A DNA stretch of 64,000 nt from Desulfotignum sp. (GCA_011390635.1 JAABSA010000012.1:30999-94998), one strand, 5' to 3'; shown: positions 7,672-15,447, numbered from the stretch's first letter. Numbers and translations: made by a program. Notes: generated from the letters alone by a model not told the origin.

Positions 7672-8022
7672 TTAGCTGCATGTGGCAGGTGCGGGAGAGT
7701 CCTTGGCAAATGCATGGAAATAGGCATGTATATCCTTGATATCCTGTTCGGATATGGCATCCCATTGTGCCTGGCAGCCAAATGCTTCAAAGTTGCGGGA
7801 TTCGAAAATCTGTTTCCATTCGGCCCGGGTCATGTCAGCCGGGCTGACAGTGGGGGAGGGGGAATCCACGCCCCCGTTTTCATGGCAGGCCTTGATCACT
7901 TTGCGGTAGGTGTATTTGCCTTTGCGTTCGTTGCCGTCCGGGGCGTCATCGGCAAACACGGCGGGAACGGATCCCAGGGTGAAAAGGGCCAGGGTGAAAA
8001 AAACAAGCATCTTTTTAAACAT
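7672..8022 (-). CDS. Periplasmic cytochrome c-like protein lacking the first heme cysteine
   Basis: 116 residues. The start MFKKMLVFF is chosen because AAGGAGAG lies 7 nt upstream. A clear signal peptide ends near VFADD. The core GKYTYRKVIKACHENGG sits where class I cytochromes carry CxxCH, but the first Cys is Ile, leaving I-K-A-C-H. Later FGCQAQWDAISEQDIKDIHAYFHAFAKDSPAPATC resembles the C-terminal helix of a small c-type cytochrome family found beside Otr genes. Heme could be held by one thioether, or the protein may have lost heme. It is the second gene of the minus-strand operon. Confidence 0.65.
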   Translation of the reverse strand: MFKKMLVFFTLALFTLGSVPAVFADDAPDGNERKGKYTYRKVIKACHENGGVDSPSPTVSPADMTRAEWKQIFESRNFEAFGCQAQWDAISEQDIKDIHAYFHAFAKDSPAPATCS

Positions 8023-8156
8023 GGGTAACTCTCCTTTGTCTGTCATTGTCTGGATCTTACTCTTTTTTTTCTCAAATGTCTTTCTTAATTATTTTTTTGG
8101 TTCACCCTCAATATTCAAATGAATTCAATTCAGAGGATGACTTCCGGTTTACGGGA

Positions 8157-9254
8157 CTATTTGGGCGCCTTGATGGTATAGGTGCCGTCTTTTTTAAAAC
8201 TGATCTGGGCTTCCACATAATACACATCTGTCAAAGATTCTCTGACATCCTTGACCATATAGTAGGCTTCGCCGCTTCTGGCTCCTGTGGAACATACAAA
8301 TACAACTGGTTTGTCTGCCGGCAGATCAGCTATTTTGGGCTCCAGTTTTTCCACCGGGATGTTCACGGCAGTCGTAAAATGGCCTTTGGCAAATTCATCC
8401 GGGTCCCGGGTGTCTATCAGCATGATGGATGCAGGATTCTCCGCCAAAATGGCTTTAAACCGGTCCAGATCAATGGATCCCTCGATTTCGCCTGCCTTGA
8501 CTGCCACAGTATCAGCAGCAGCGCCAAATTGTTTTTTCCATTCAGGGTATCCTAAAGCAAACACGGATACTTCCTTGTATCCCATGACAATGGCCCTGGC
8601 AGCACTTTTGTGGCTTAACCGGCACTCAAGTCCGCCGCAGTAGAAAATAACGGGGGTTTCAAGGCTTCGGGGCAGTTTGCCGGACAGTTCATCAAAATGG
8701 GTAAAAGGAATGCTGATGGCGGTGGGAATATGGCCTTTATCATACATGGGTTTCTGGGGACGGGAGTCCACCACCAGGGTTTTGTTTTCCGCAATTTTTG
8801 CAGCAACATATTCTGCTGATACAGCGGCATAGGCCCCGGGCTGGTTCAGATATTCGGGAAATCCCTTGGCAAATACCTTGACGTTTTTATAACCCAGTTT
8901 TTCGGCTTTTTGGGCGGATTTATGGCTGAGTTTGCATTCCACACCCCCGCAGTAGAAAATCAGCAGGGCGTTTTTGTCTTTGGGCAGAAGATCGGTTTTT
9001 TTATCAAATTCCGTGTCCGGAATGCTCACGGCACCCGGTATATGCCCTTTGACATACATGGGTTTGTAAGGCCGTGCATCGATGATCATGACATTGTTCG
9101 CCATGGGGACGGTGACATGGGCGATGACAAAGTCCGCTTCCACAATGTCATGGTACATCCAGTCTTCGGCAGCCAGGGCATGCATGGCGCCGGCCAAAAG
9201 AAACAGGCAGGCTGCCATGGCAAGAAACGTTTGTTTTAATGGATGAATGTTCAT
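8157..9254 (-). CDS. Exported triple-rhodanese-domain sulfurtransferase
   Basis: 365 residues. ATG 9254 has AGGAGA 6 nt upstream and begins a signal peptide (cleavage near ALAAED). Three rhodanese domains follow, with active-site loops at Cys102 (FYCGGVECKLSHKS), Cys206 (FYCGGLECRLSHKS) and Cys321 (CSTGAR). Domains 1 and 2 are near-duplicates with a paired Cys four residues after the catalytic one; domain 3 has the classic loop. All three retain Cys, so a periplasmic persulfide relay is plausible. It heads the operon with the cytochrome-like protein, octaheme cytochrome and cytochrome b, under a sigma-54 promoter. Confidence 0.9.
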   Translation of the reverse strand: MNIHPLKQTFLAMAACLFLLAGAMHALAAEDWMYHDIVEADFVIAHVTVPMANNVMIIDARPYKPMYVKGHIPGAVSIPDTEFDKKTDLLPKDKNALLIFYCGGVECKLSHKSAQKAEKLGYKNVKVFAKGFPEYLNQPGAYAAVSAEYVAAKIAENKTLVVDSRPQKPMYDKGHIPTAISIPFTHFDELSGKLPRSLETPVIFYCGGLECRLSHKSAARAIVMGYKEVSVFALGYPEWKKQFGAAADTVAVKAGEIEGSIDLDRFKAILAENPASIMLIDTRDPDEFAKGHFTTAVNIPVEKLEPKIADLPADKPVVFVCSTGARSGEAYYMVKDVRESLTDVYYVEAQISFKKDGTYTIKAPK

Positions 9255-9352
9255 GGTTTCTCCTAATGGTTTGATGGTTATTTTACAGGTGATTTTATTT
9301 TGTTTGCGGATCTTTCCGCATGGCATCATGGTTTTGTCTGTATCTCTAATAT

Positions 9353-9368
9353 AGCAACCCATGTGCCA
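9353..9368 (-). promoter_or_regulatory. Sigma-54 (-24/-12) promoter of the rhodanese-octaheme operon
   Basis: The minus strand reads TGGCAC-ATGGG-TTGCT, a full RpoN match facing the rhodanese gene, with a 5' leader of about 90 nt. A small 6-bp hairpin (TGCGGA/TCCGCA, 9305-9320) lies in the leader. The divergent activator gene and its candidate binding repeats are 110-150 bp upstream, the usual distance for enhancer sites. Confidence 0.82.
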
Positions 9369-9476
9369 CCTGAAAAAAAAATGGAGAAATATTTTATAAC
9401 TACCTTTTTTTTAATAGTTTTTGTATTTCAAACCATAAAAATTTTTTCATAAAATCAGTGCTGGTGTTGCCAAAGT

Positions 9477-9518
9477 GTTAATCATGTGTTAAGTTGTTGA
9501 TTAACGTTGTGGTTAACA
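9477..9518. promoter_or_regulatory. Candidate upstream activator sequence: TGTTAA/TTAACA repeat cluster
   Basis: Two TGTTAA half-sites (9476-9481, 9487-9492) face two TTAAC half-sites (9501-9505, 9513-9517). They include a perfect 8-bp inverted pair GTTAATCA (9477-9484) / TGATTAAC (9498-9505). The cluster sits between the divergent rhodanese promoter and the activator start, so it could bind the activator for both activation and autoregulation. No convincing copy was seen near the other two sigma-54 promoters. Confidence 0.45.
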
Positions 9519-9528
9519 GGAGAAAGAA

Positions 9529-10923
9529 ATGGATATTGGAAAAAACTGGCGGGTGATTATAGATTCGGTTCAGGATGGGATTATCCTGGTTGATGAACAA
9601 GGCAATTTCATTGCTGCCAACCACTCGGCCCAGCTCATGACAGGATATACAGAAGACCAGCTCATTGGCCGGTCCTGCCGGATCCTAAACTGCACCGGGT
9701 GTGAAATCAAGGGCATTGGAAAAGGAAAAGACTGGTGCATGCTTTTTTCCCAGGGTCTGGTCCGGGATAAAAAATGCATGATAACCGACAGCCGCAAACA
9801 GACTATCCCCATCGTCAAAACCGCAACAGTGCTGTACGATGATGCTGGACAGATCACAGGGGCTGTGGAAACCCTCAAGGATATTTCAGAAAATATCAGT
9901 TATAAAAATGAACTGGATACCATTAAACGCATTTACCATATTGATGACGGGTTCCATGGGATTATCGGCCGCACCCCGGTGATGCAGAATCTTTTTGAGC
10001 ATATCCAGGGGGTTGCCTCCCTGGACACGCCGGTGATTATTCTCGGAGAAAGCGGTACCGGCAAGGAGATGGTGGCCAAGGCCCTGCACGAAAAAGGCAG
10101 CCGGGCTGACAAACCCTTTGTCAAGGTCAATTGTGCAGCTTTGAGTGAAACCATTCTGGAAAGCGAGTTGTTCGGCCATGTGAAAGGCGCGTATACCGGG
10201 GCTGCAAATGACCGTATCGGCCGGTTTGAAGCAGCCCACCAGGGCACGATTTTTCTGGATGAAATCGGGGATATCCCCTTGTCAGTCCAGGTGAAACTGC
10301 TGCGGGTGCTGGAGGAACAGATGATACAGCGGGTGGGGGATAACCGGTCCATACCCATTAACGTGCGTATCATCACCGCCACCAACAAGGACCTTGAACA
10401 AATGATTCTCCAGGGAGAATTTCGTCAGGACCTGTATTTCAGGATCAATGTGTTTCCTTTGATCTGTCCTCCTTTACGCCATCGCAAGGATGATATCACC
10501 TTGATCATCCAGCATTTTATCAGTATTCTGGCACAAAAAACAAAGAAAAACATTCTCGGGTTTACCCCCCAGGCCATGCGGATCATGGTGAACTACCCCT
10601 GGCCCGGCAATATCAGGGAGTTACGCAATACCGTGGAATATGCCTTTGTGCTGGCAAAAGGAAAAAGTATCGGCACCGAACATCTGCCGGAAAAACTGCT
10701 GCAGCATAATCCAGGCACATCCAATCCCATGGCTTCCCGGCCTGATCCAGTTGTTCCTGCGGAAATATCTCGCAAACAATCGGAAAAAGCAGCTCTGGTG
10801 GAGGCTTTGCAGAAAAGCGACGGCAACCAGACAAAGGCGGCACAGATGCTGGGGGTATCCCGGGTAACGGTGTGGAAACGCATGAAAAAACACCGGGTTG
10901 CCCTGAAAAATGCAAAAGAGTAA
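9529..10923 (+). CDS. Sigma-54-dependent transcriptional activator with Cys-rich PAS domain
   Basis: 464 residues. An N-terminal PAS domain (about 5-120) carries five cysteines (50, 55, 58, 70, 83; CRILNCTGC then WCMLF and KKCMI). The AAA+ domain follows: Walker A GESGTGKE 173-180, sigma-54 contact loop GAYTGA 220-225, Walker B TIFLDEIGD, and R-finger region. The C-terminal Fis-type HTH (NQTKAAQMLGVSRVTVWKRM) ends the protein. AGGAGAAAGAA precedes the start. There is no receiver domain, so the signal is probably sensed directly, perhaps redox state or a metal/Fe-S/heme ligand on the Cys set. It is the likely activator of the three sigma-54 promoters around it. Confidence 0.92.
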   Translation: MDIGKNWRVIIDSVQDGIILVDEQGNFIAANHSAQLMTGYTEDQLIGRSCRILNCTGCEIKGIGKGKDWCMLFSQGLVRDKKCMITDSRKQTIPIVKTATVLYDDAGQITGAVETLKDISENISYKNELDTIKRIYHIDDGFHGIIGRTPVMQNLFEHIQGVASLDTPVIILGESGTGKEMVAKALHEKGSRADKPFVKVNCAALSETILESELFGHVKGAYTGAANDRIGRFEAAHQGTIFLDEIGDIPLSVQVKLLRVLEEQMIQRVGDNRSIPINVRIITATNKDLEQMILQGEFRQDLYFRINVFPLICPPLRHRKDDITLIIQHFISILAQKTKKNILGFTPQAMRIMVNYPWPGNIRELRNTVEYAFVLAKGKSIGTEHLPEKLLQHNPGTSNPMASRPDPVVPAEISRKQSEKAALVEALQKSDGNQTKAAQMLGVSRVTVWKRMKKHRVALKNAKE

Positions 10924-11058
10924 CACCTGCTGGACAGGGATAACGGGTCCAAAAAATTGTGACCAGTTGCAGAACAGTTGGGATGATATCAATGTAACAG
11001 CTTAATAATAATTTGTTTTTTACTATCGGCAAAACAATATGTTGTGGATATTTGTTTT

Positions 11059-11074
11059 TGGCACCATGTTTGCT
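11059..11074 (+). promoter_or_regulatory. Sigma-54 (-24/-12) promoter of the thioredoxin/Fe-S operon
   Basis: The plus strand reads TGGCAC-CATGT-TTGCT, a full match with correct spacing. It lies 70 bp before the thioredoxin-like start and 136 bp after the activator stop. It is the third member of the local promoter set. Confidence 0.8.
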
Positions 11075-11143
11075 TTACTTTGTTGAATACGGGCAGCCTG
11101 CAGCCAAAGTCCGACCAAGCCCTGATTATGAAAAGGAGTGTAA

Positions 11144-11716
11144 ATGAAAAAAGAAAATATACTGGTCATTGTACTGGTAACCATTGCCCTGGCCGGTTTG
11201 TTCTGGTTTTTCACAGCCCGGATGGGGCCAAACAATCCTGCTGATACAGGTGGTACTGAACCGGTTGCAGCAGTACAAAAACCTGACGTGGAAGCAACAG
11301 GTAACGCTATGGTGGAAAACGGTAACGCCGGGCAAAATAACAGGATCAACTGGAAAGATTATACCCCGGGCCTGGCCCAGGCCAAAACCCAGGACAAAAA
11401 TGTATTTCTGTATTTTTATGCCCAGTGGTGCACCTATTGCACCCAGCTCAAAAAGACCACGTTTGTGGATGAAAAGGTTTTGGCATATCTGGAGAAAAAT
11501 TTTGTCAGTATCTCCGTTGATACAGATCAGAATCAAACTTTGTCCCAGACATGGCAGGTAAAGGGACTGCCCACCATGTGGTTTCTTACCCCTGACGGCA
11601 GCAGGATCAGCAGTCTTCCCGGTTATGTTGACGGATCTCAGCTTTTACAGATTCTCAGATATATTCATACCAAAAGCTATGACAACATGAGTTTTCAGGA
11701 TTTTGTCAAAAGCTGA
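11144..11716 (+). CDS. Membrane-anchored periplasmic thioredoxin-like protein
   Basis: 190 residues. AAAAGGAGTGTAA precedes the start. An N-terminal hydrophobic helix (about 5-23) anchors it, followed by a low-complexity Ala/Val/Asn linker. The thioredoxin fold has its active site in AQWCTYCTQLKK (CTYC), then the beta strand SVDTDQN and the cis-Pro loop VKGLPTMWFL. Such proteins reduce periplasmic disulfides or persulfides, or help cytochrome c maturation. It is the first gene of the sigma-54 operon and precedes an Fe-S protein by 26 nt. Confidence 0.88.
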   Translation: MKKENILVIVLVTIALAGLFWFFTARMGPNNPADTGGTEPVAAVQKPDVEATGNAMVENGNAGQNNRINWKDYTPGLAQAKTQDKNVFLYFYAQWCTYCTQLKKTTFVDEKVLAYLEKNFVSISVDTDQNQTLSQTWQVKGLPTMWFLTPDGSRISSLPGYVDGSQLLQILRYIHTKSYDNMSFQDFVKS

Positions 11717-11742
11717 TCCACAATGATGTAAAAAAAAGCGAG

Positions 11743-12708
11743 ATGACCATGAGTTCACCAATTTCACGACGGCATTTTTTAAAAACCTCTTTTTTTGCGG
11801 CTGGTACGGCAATTGCCGGCACCGGTATTGCGAAGGCTGCAACGCCTGCGGATGCTGACAAAGAGCCCCTGGTAACCCTGATCGATATCAGCCGGTGCAT
11901 CGGGTGTGAAGAGTGCGTGTATGCCTGTCAGGATGCCAATGCCCATAAATTTGCCGACCCCAAAAAACCGTTTCCCAGAATGTATCCGGACCGGGTTCCG
12001 GTGGAAGACTGGTCAGACCGCCGGGATGTAACCGACCGCCTGACGCCTTATACCTGGCTGTATATCCAGTATGCCAGCGCCACCACCAAAGAGGGAGAAA
12101 ATATTACTTTGACCATTCCCCGGCGCTGCATGCACTGCGCGAATCCGCCCTGTGTAAAGCTGTGCCCCTGGGGGGCGGCCAAACAGGAAACAAACGGGTT
12201 GTCCCGCATTGATTCACAGATCTGCCTGGGCGGATCCAAATGTAAAACAGTCTGTCCCTGGGAAATTCCCCAGCGCCAGACCGGTGTGGGCCTTTACCTG
12301 GATCTTTTGCCCGCATTTGCGGGCAACGGGGTGATGTACAAATGCGACCGGTGTTATCAGAAGATTGAAAAAGGGGAACAGCCTGCCTGTATTGAAGTCT
12401 GCCCCGAAGAGGTCCAGACCATTGGCAAACGATCCGATATGATCAGGAAGGCCAGTGAACTGGCCAAAGAGATGGACGGCTATATTTACGGCCTGGAGGA
12501 AAACGGGGGAACAAATACCATTTATGTGTCTCCGGTTCCCTTTGACCAGCTGGTGTATGACACGGGCAAGGGAAAACCCCATCTGAACCCGGTAAAAGAT
12601 ACCATGGCAGATGGATCAAACCTGGCCCTGGCCATGGTTATTGCCCCGGTGGCCGGTGCTGCCGCAGCCGTTGGAAAATTTTACAAGCAGATGAAAGAGG
12701 ATGCCTGA
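11743..12708 (+). CDS. Tat-exported ferredoxin-type Fe-S electron-transfer subunit (NrfC/TtrB-like)
   Basis: 321 residues (ATG 11749 is an equally good start). The twin-arginine signal SRRHFLKTSFF lies at about 8-18. Cys groups in order: CIGCEECVYAC, CMHCANPPCVKLC, CLGGSKCKTVC and CDRCYQKIEKGEQPACIEVC. That is 15 cysteines instead of 16: the third group is CxxG, so one cluster may be [3Fe-4S] or take another ligand. These subunits normally wire a membrane quinol-oxidising subunit to a molybdopterin or multiheme enzyme; no catalytic Mo subunit is in the window. It overlaps the next gene by one nt. Confidence 0.9.
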   Translation: MTMSSPISRRHFLKTSFFAAGTAIAGTGIAKAATPADADKEPLVTLIDISRCIGCEECVYACQDANAHKFADPKKPFPRMYPDRVPVEDWSDRRDVTDRLTPYTWLYIQYASATTKEGENITLTIPRRCMHCANPPCVKLCPWGAAKQETNGLSRIDSQICLGGSKCKTVCPWEIPQRQTGVGLYLDLLPAFAGNGVMYKCDRCYQKIEKGEQPACIEVCPEEVQTIGKRSDMIRKASELAKEMDGYIYGLEENGGTNTIYVSPVPFDQLVYDTGKGKPHLNPVKDTMADGSNLALAMVIAPVAGAAAAVGKFYKQMKEDA

Positions 12709-13226
12709 TGTTGTATCATTTTACAGCGCGCCGCACGGTATACGGACTGATACTTTTTTTCATTGTCCTGTCCGGGTTTGCCCAGATGCCCATCTTTGAC
12801 CGGTATTATGTTTCAGACATCCCGGGTCTGGGATGGCTGGCCCAATTTTATGTCACCCATGTCATTCATTATATCATGGCTGCCTTACTTCTGGGACTCT
12901 GTGCCTATGTGGCGGTGGACTTTTTCTTATACCGCCGGTTCAGCACCGGAGCATCCAGGGCTGACCGGAAATCAGCGGGCAATCGCAGTTCCATTGCTAC
13001 CCGAAACTCTTTGCCCACGCGGATAACCATCTCGGGAATGGTAAAAATAGGTGCTCTTTCAGGTCTGGTTGTCACCGGCTGTTTCATGGTGGTGAAAAAT
13101 CTGTCCCTTGTCTACTTTCCCCACGGGGTGGTCATCGGTCTGGATCTTTTGCACCTGCTTTTTGGCATGGTGCTGCTGGGCGCCACCGCCTATACCTGGA
13201 TTCGCCGCAGGACCTGGGTCGTCTGA
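12708..13226 (+). CDS. Four-helix membrane b-type cytochrome / quinol dehydrogenase subunit
   Basis: 172 residues, four hydrophobic segments, start overlapping the Fe-S gene stop. Histidines in helix 2 (VTHVIHYIMAALLLG) and helix 4 (LDLLHLLFGMVLLG) suit b-heme ligation, and the N-terminal helix begins MLYHFTARRTVYG. The loop between helices 2 and 3 is basic and low-complexity. With the Fe-S protein it likely forms a quinone-linked electron entry/exit module. It ends 5 bp from the convergent CYTH gene, leaving no space for a terminator hairpin. Confidence 0.8.
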   Translation: MLYHFTARRTVYGLILFFIVLSGFAQMPIFDRYYVSDIPGLGWLAQFYVTHVIHYIMAALLLGLCAYVAVDFFLYRRFSTGASRADRKSAGNRSSIATRNSLPTRITISGMVKIGALSGLVVTGCFMVVKNLSLVYFPHGVVIGLDLLHLLFGMVLLGATAYTWIRRRTWVV

Positions 13227-13231
13227 CACAT

Positions 13232-13702
13232 TCAGTCTTCATGCCAGGTACAAAATGGGTGATGGACCAGATTGGCATTGTAATACCGTATATCTTCGGT
13301 GACTTCTTTGCCTGCCCATGGGGGAAGTTCAAAAACCTGGTCTCTGGATGACAGTTCGATCTCCGCTACCACAAGGCCCTGGTTGGCACCGAAAAACCGG
13401 TCAATGACCCATTTTATCTGTTTGTGGTAAAGGGTGTGCCGGCATTTTTCTATCACCGGTTTTTCGCAGAAAAGATCCAGCATCTGCCGGGCATCTGACA
13501 AAGGGATTTCATATTCAAATTCCGGCCGGACTGATGCGATTGTTGGACCCTTTACGGTCAAAAAACCTGCCACGCCTTTTATGCGGACCCTGACCACCTT
13601 GTCGGGTGAGCTGAGGATATATCCCTGGCAGATATCGATACCGGAAGGCAGCTGCTCCGGTAAAGCGGTTACCAGAAATTTTTTTTCGATTTCAATGGCC
13701 AT
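13232..13702 (-). CDS. CYTH-domain protein (triphosphate tunnel enzyme)
   Basis: 156 residues, the length of a single CYTH domain. It starts MAIEIEKKFLV, the diagnostic ExExK strand. Further tunnel residues are seen in VRVRIKG, FLTVKGP, EFEYEIPL and VVAEIELS. Family members are inorganic triphosphatases, thiamine triphosphatases or class IV adenylate cyclases; length and motif best suit a triphosphatase. The ribosome-binding site is weak. Its cellular role is not evident from the neighbours. Confidence 0.88.
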   Translation of the reverse strand: MAIEIEKKFLVTALPEQLPSGIDICQGYILSSPDKVVRVRIKGVAGFLTVKGPTIASVRPEFEYEIPLSDARQMLDLFCEKPVIEKCRHTLYHKQIKWVIDRFFGANQGLVVAEIELSSRDQVFELPPWAGKEVTEDIRYYNANLVHHPFCTWHED

Positions 13703-13734
13703 GGTATAACCCTTTTTTAAGGCATTGGTTCCCG

Positions 13735-14127
13735 CTATCGGAGCAGACCTGTTTCCTTTATTTTCCGGGTCATGACTTCCTTGTTAAAGGGTTTGATGAT
13801 ATATCCGTCACATTTCCCCACACATGCTTTTACGGTTTCAATATCGGAATGGGAGGTCACCATTAAAATTTTACTTTTTTCATCATCTGCAAGTCCCCGG
13901 GCTGTTTCCATTTTTCGGATAACGGTCAATACATCAATGCCGCTGATATCAGGCATGGAAATATCAAGGGTGATAAGGCTGTAAAGCCGCCACTCTTCCA
14001 GTGCTTTTTTCACGGCACCCAGGGCTGCTTTTCCGGTTTTTACCCCGTCGCAGGTACCAAAGCTGGACAGGATTTTTGTCATTTTTTTTTGGCTTACAAG
14101 TTCATCATCCACCACAAGGATTTTCAT
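13735..14127 (-). CDS. Stand-alone CheY-like response regulator receiver
   Basis: 130 residues. ILVVDDE at the start supplies the acidic pair, the phospho-acceptor Asp lies in ITLDISMPDISG, the conserved Thr/Ser in ILMVTSHS, and the Lys in YIIKPFN. No output domain follows, so it must act through protein contacts or as a phosphorelay intermediate. No histidine kinase lies next to it; the only one in the window is at 42972-45188. It is followed after 32 bp by the CYTH gene, so the two may be co-transcribed. Confidence 0.9.
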   Translation of the reverse strand: MKILVVDDELVSQKKMTKILSSFGTCDGVKTGKAALGAVKKALEEWRLYSLITLDISMPDISGIDVLTVIRKMETARGLADDEKSKILMVTSHSDIETVKACVGKCDGYIIKPFNKEVMTRKIKETGLLR

Positions 14128-14436
14128 CAGAAAGTCGTCCTTTAATCTGTTGCTTTTGTATAGGGTTTTTCCATTGGGTCATTATTGAATTTGCAACAGC
14201 ATACCATTTTTTGCACCTGATGATAATACAAAAGATAAGATATCTATCCGCCCACTGTATATCTGCTTAGGGGATTCGAAAAGGCGTATGCCGACTCTCC
14301 TGTTCGTGGTAAAATGCAGTGACATGATTGCAGATTTCTATTCTGCCTGGTATCTTCATATGCAGTTGATATTACAATGAACCGGCCACCATATAACGGA
14401 CAATATGCGCCAGACACCATGAACAAGGATAAAAAC
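14128..14436. other. Intergenic region without recognised features
   Basis: AT-rich region between divergent genes. I saw no clear -35/-10 pair, strong hairpin or gene; it must contain the promoters for both neighbours. Confidence 0.4.
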
Positions 14437-15270
14437 ATGGACAATTCATCGATCCGGCCCATTGCGCTGCTCACCGATTTTGGTCACATTGATACGTTTG
14501 TGGGGGTTCTCAAGGGTGTGATTCTCAGCATCAACCCAAAAGCTGCGATTGTTGATCTGTGCCATGCCGTGGCACCCCGGGATATTGCCCATGGCGCTTT
14601 TTTGCTGGATACCTCCCTGGATTATTTTCCCAAGGGCACAATCTTCTGCGTTGTGGTGGACCCGGGGGTGGGATCTTCCCGCCGGGCCGTGCTGGTAGAG
14701 ACCCGTGATTATGTGATGGTGGGACCAGACAATGGCATCCTGTGGCAGGCAGCCCGGCGAAACGGCATCCAACAGGCGGTTCATCTCACCGATCCCCGGT
14801 ATTTTCTTTCTTCCGTATCTGCCACCTTTCATGGCCGGGATATGTTTGCACCTGTGGCAGCCCATCTTTCCGCGGGGATGGATCCGGCATCCTTCGGACC
14901 ACCAGTCAGGGATTTGATTTCACTTGCCGCTGCAGAACCTGTGCCGGTTGAAAATGGACTGATCCTGGCCGTGCATCATATTGATACCTTCGGCAATATC
15001 TGTTTGAACCTGACATGGGAAAGATTTGCCCCCTTTCTGAGCCAAGGATTCTGCCTGACCGTCAACCATATCCATATTACCCGGTATTGTAAAACCTATG
15101 GCCTGGCCCCGGAAAACAAGCCCTTTGTATTGACATCCTCCGCCGGTTATATGGAAATTGCCGTAAAAAATGCGGATGCCGCCGCAATGCTCAATGTATG
15201 CCGCAACGACCAGGTGATATTGACATTACAGGGCAGGCATAACCCGGCATCAATTCCCGGTAAAAAATGA
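14437..15270 (+). CDS. S-adenosyl-L-methionine hydrolase (SAM hydroxide adenosyltransferase, DUF62 family)
   Basis: 277 residues. It starts MDNSSIRPIALLTDFG with AAGGA 7 nt upstream of ATG 14437; in-frame ATGs at 14377 and 14419 lack a site. The family motifs IALLTDFGHIDTFVGVLKGVI, VDLCHAVAPRDIAHGAFLL, VVDPGVGSSRR, GPDNGILW and HGRDMFAPVAAHL cover the catalytic domain. Family members cleave SAM to adenosine and methionine using an Asp/Arg/His-activated water. The next gene is adenine phosphoribosyltransferase 244 bp away, which may indicate purine salvage linked to SAM breakdown. Confidence 0.92.
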   Translation: MDNSSIRPIALLTDFGHIDTFVGVLKGVILSINPKAAIVDLCHAVAPRDIAHGAFLLDTSLDYFPKGTIFCVVVDPGVGSSRRAVLVETRDYVMVGPDNGILWQAARRNGIQQAVHLTDPRYFLSSVSATFHGRDMFAPVAAHLSAGMDPASFGPPVRDLISLAAAEPVPVENGLILAVHHIDTFGNICLNLTWERFAPFLSQGFCLTVNHIHITRYCKTYGLAPENKPFVLTSSAGYMEIAVKNADAAAMLNVCRNDQVILTLQGRHNPASIPGKK

Positions 15271-15408
15271 ACAAAATGGTTGAAGGGTTGCATAATTTTG
15301 GATATTCTTCTTCTACGTAACTCATTTGAGTTGCTGGTAGGTAGGTTTGGTGCCGGGCATTGTCCCGGCGAGTACACTTTTGAAAAAGCCAAAGGCGCAT
15401 GCCATGAC

Positions 15409-15447
15409 AAAGGCGGACGTAAAAGGCGGACATAAAAGGCGGATCCA
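15409..15447 (+). repeat. Three tandem 13-bp repeats upstream of apt
   Basis: Copies AAAGGCGGACGTA (15409-15421), AAAGGCGGACATA (15422-15434) and AAAGGCGGATCCA (15435-15447) lie 68 bp before the apt start. They may be a binding site or simply slippage. Confidence 0.6.
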
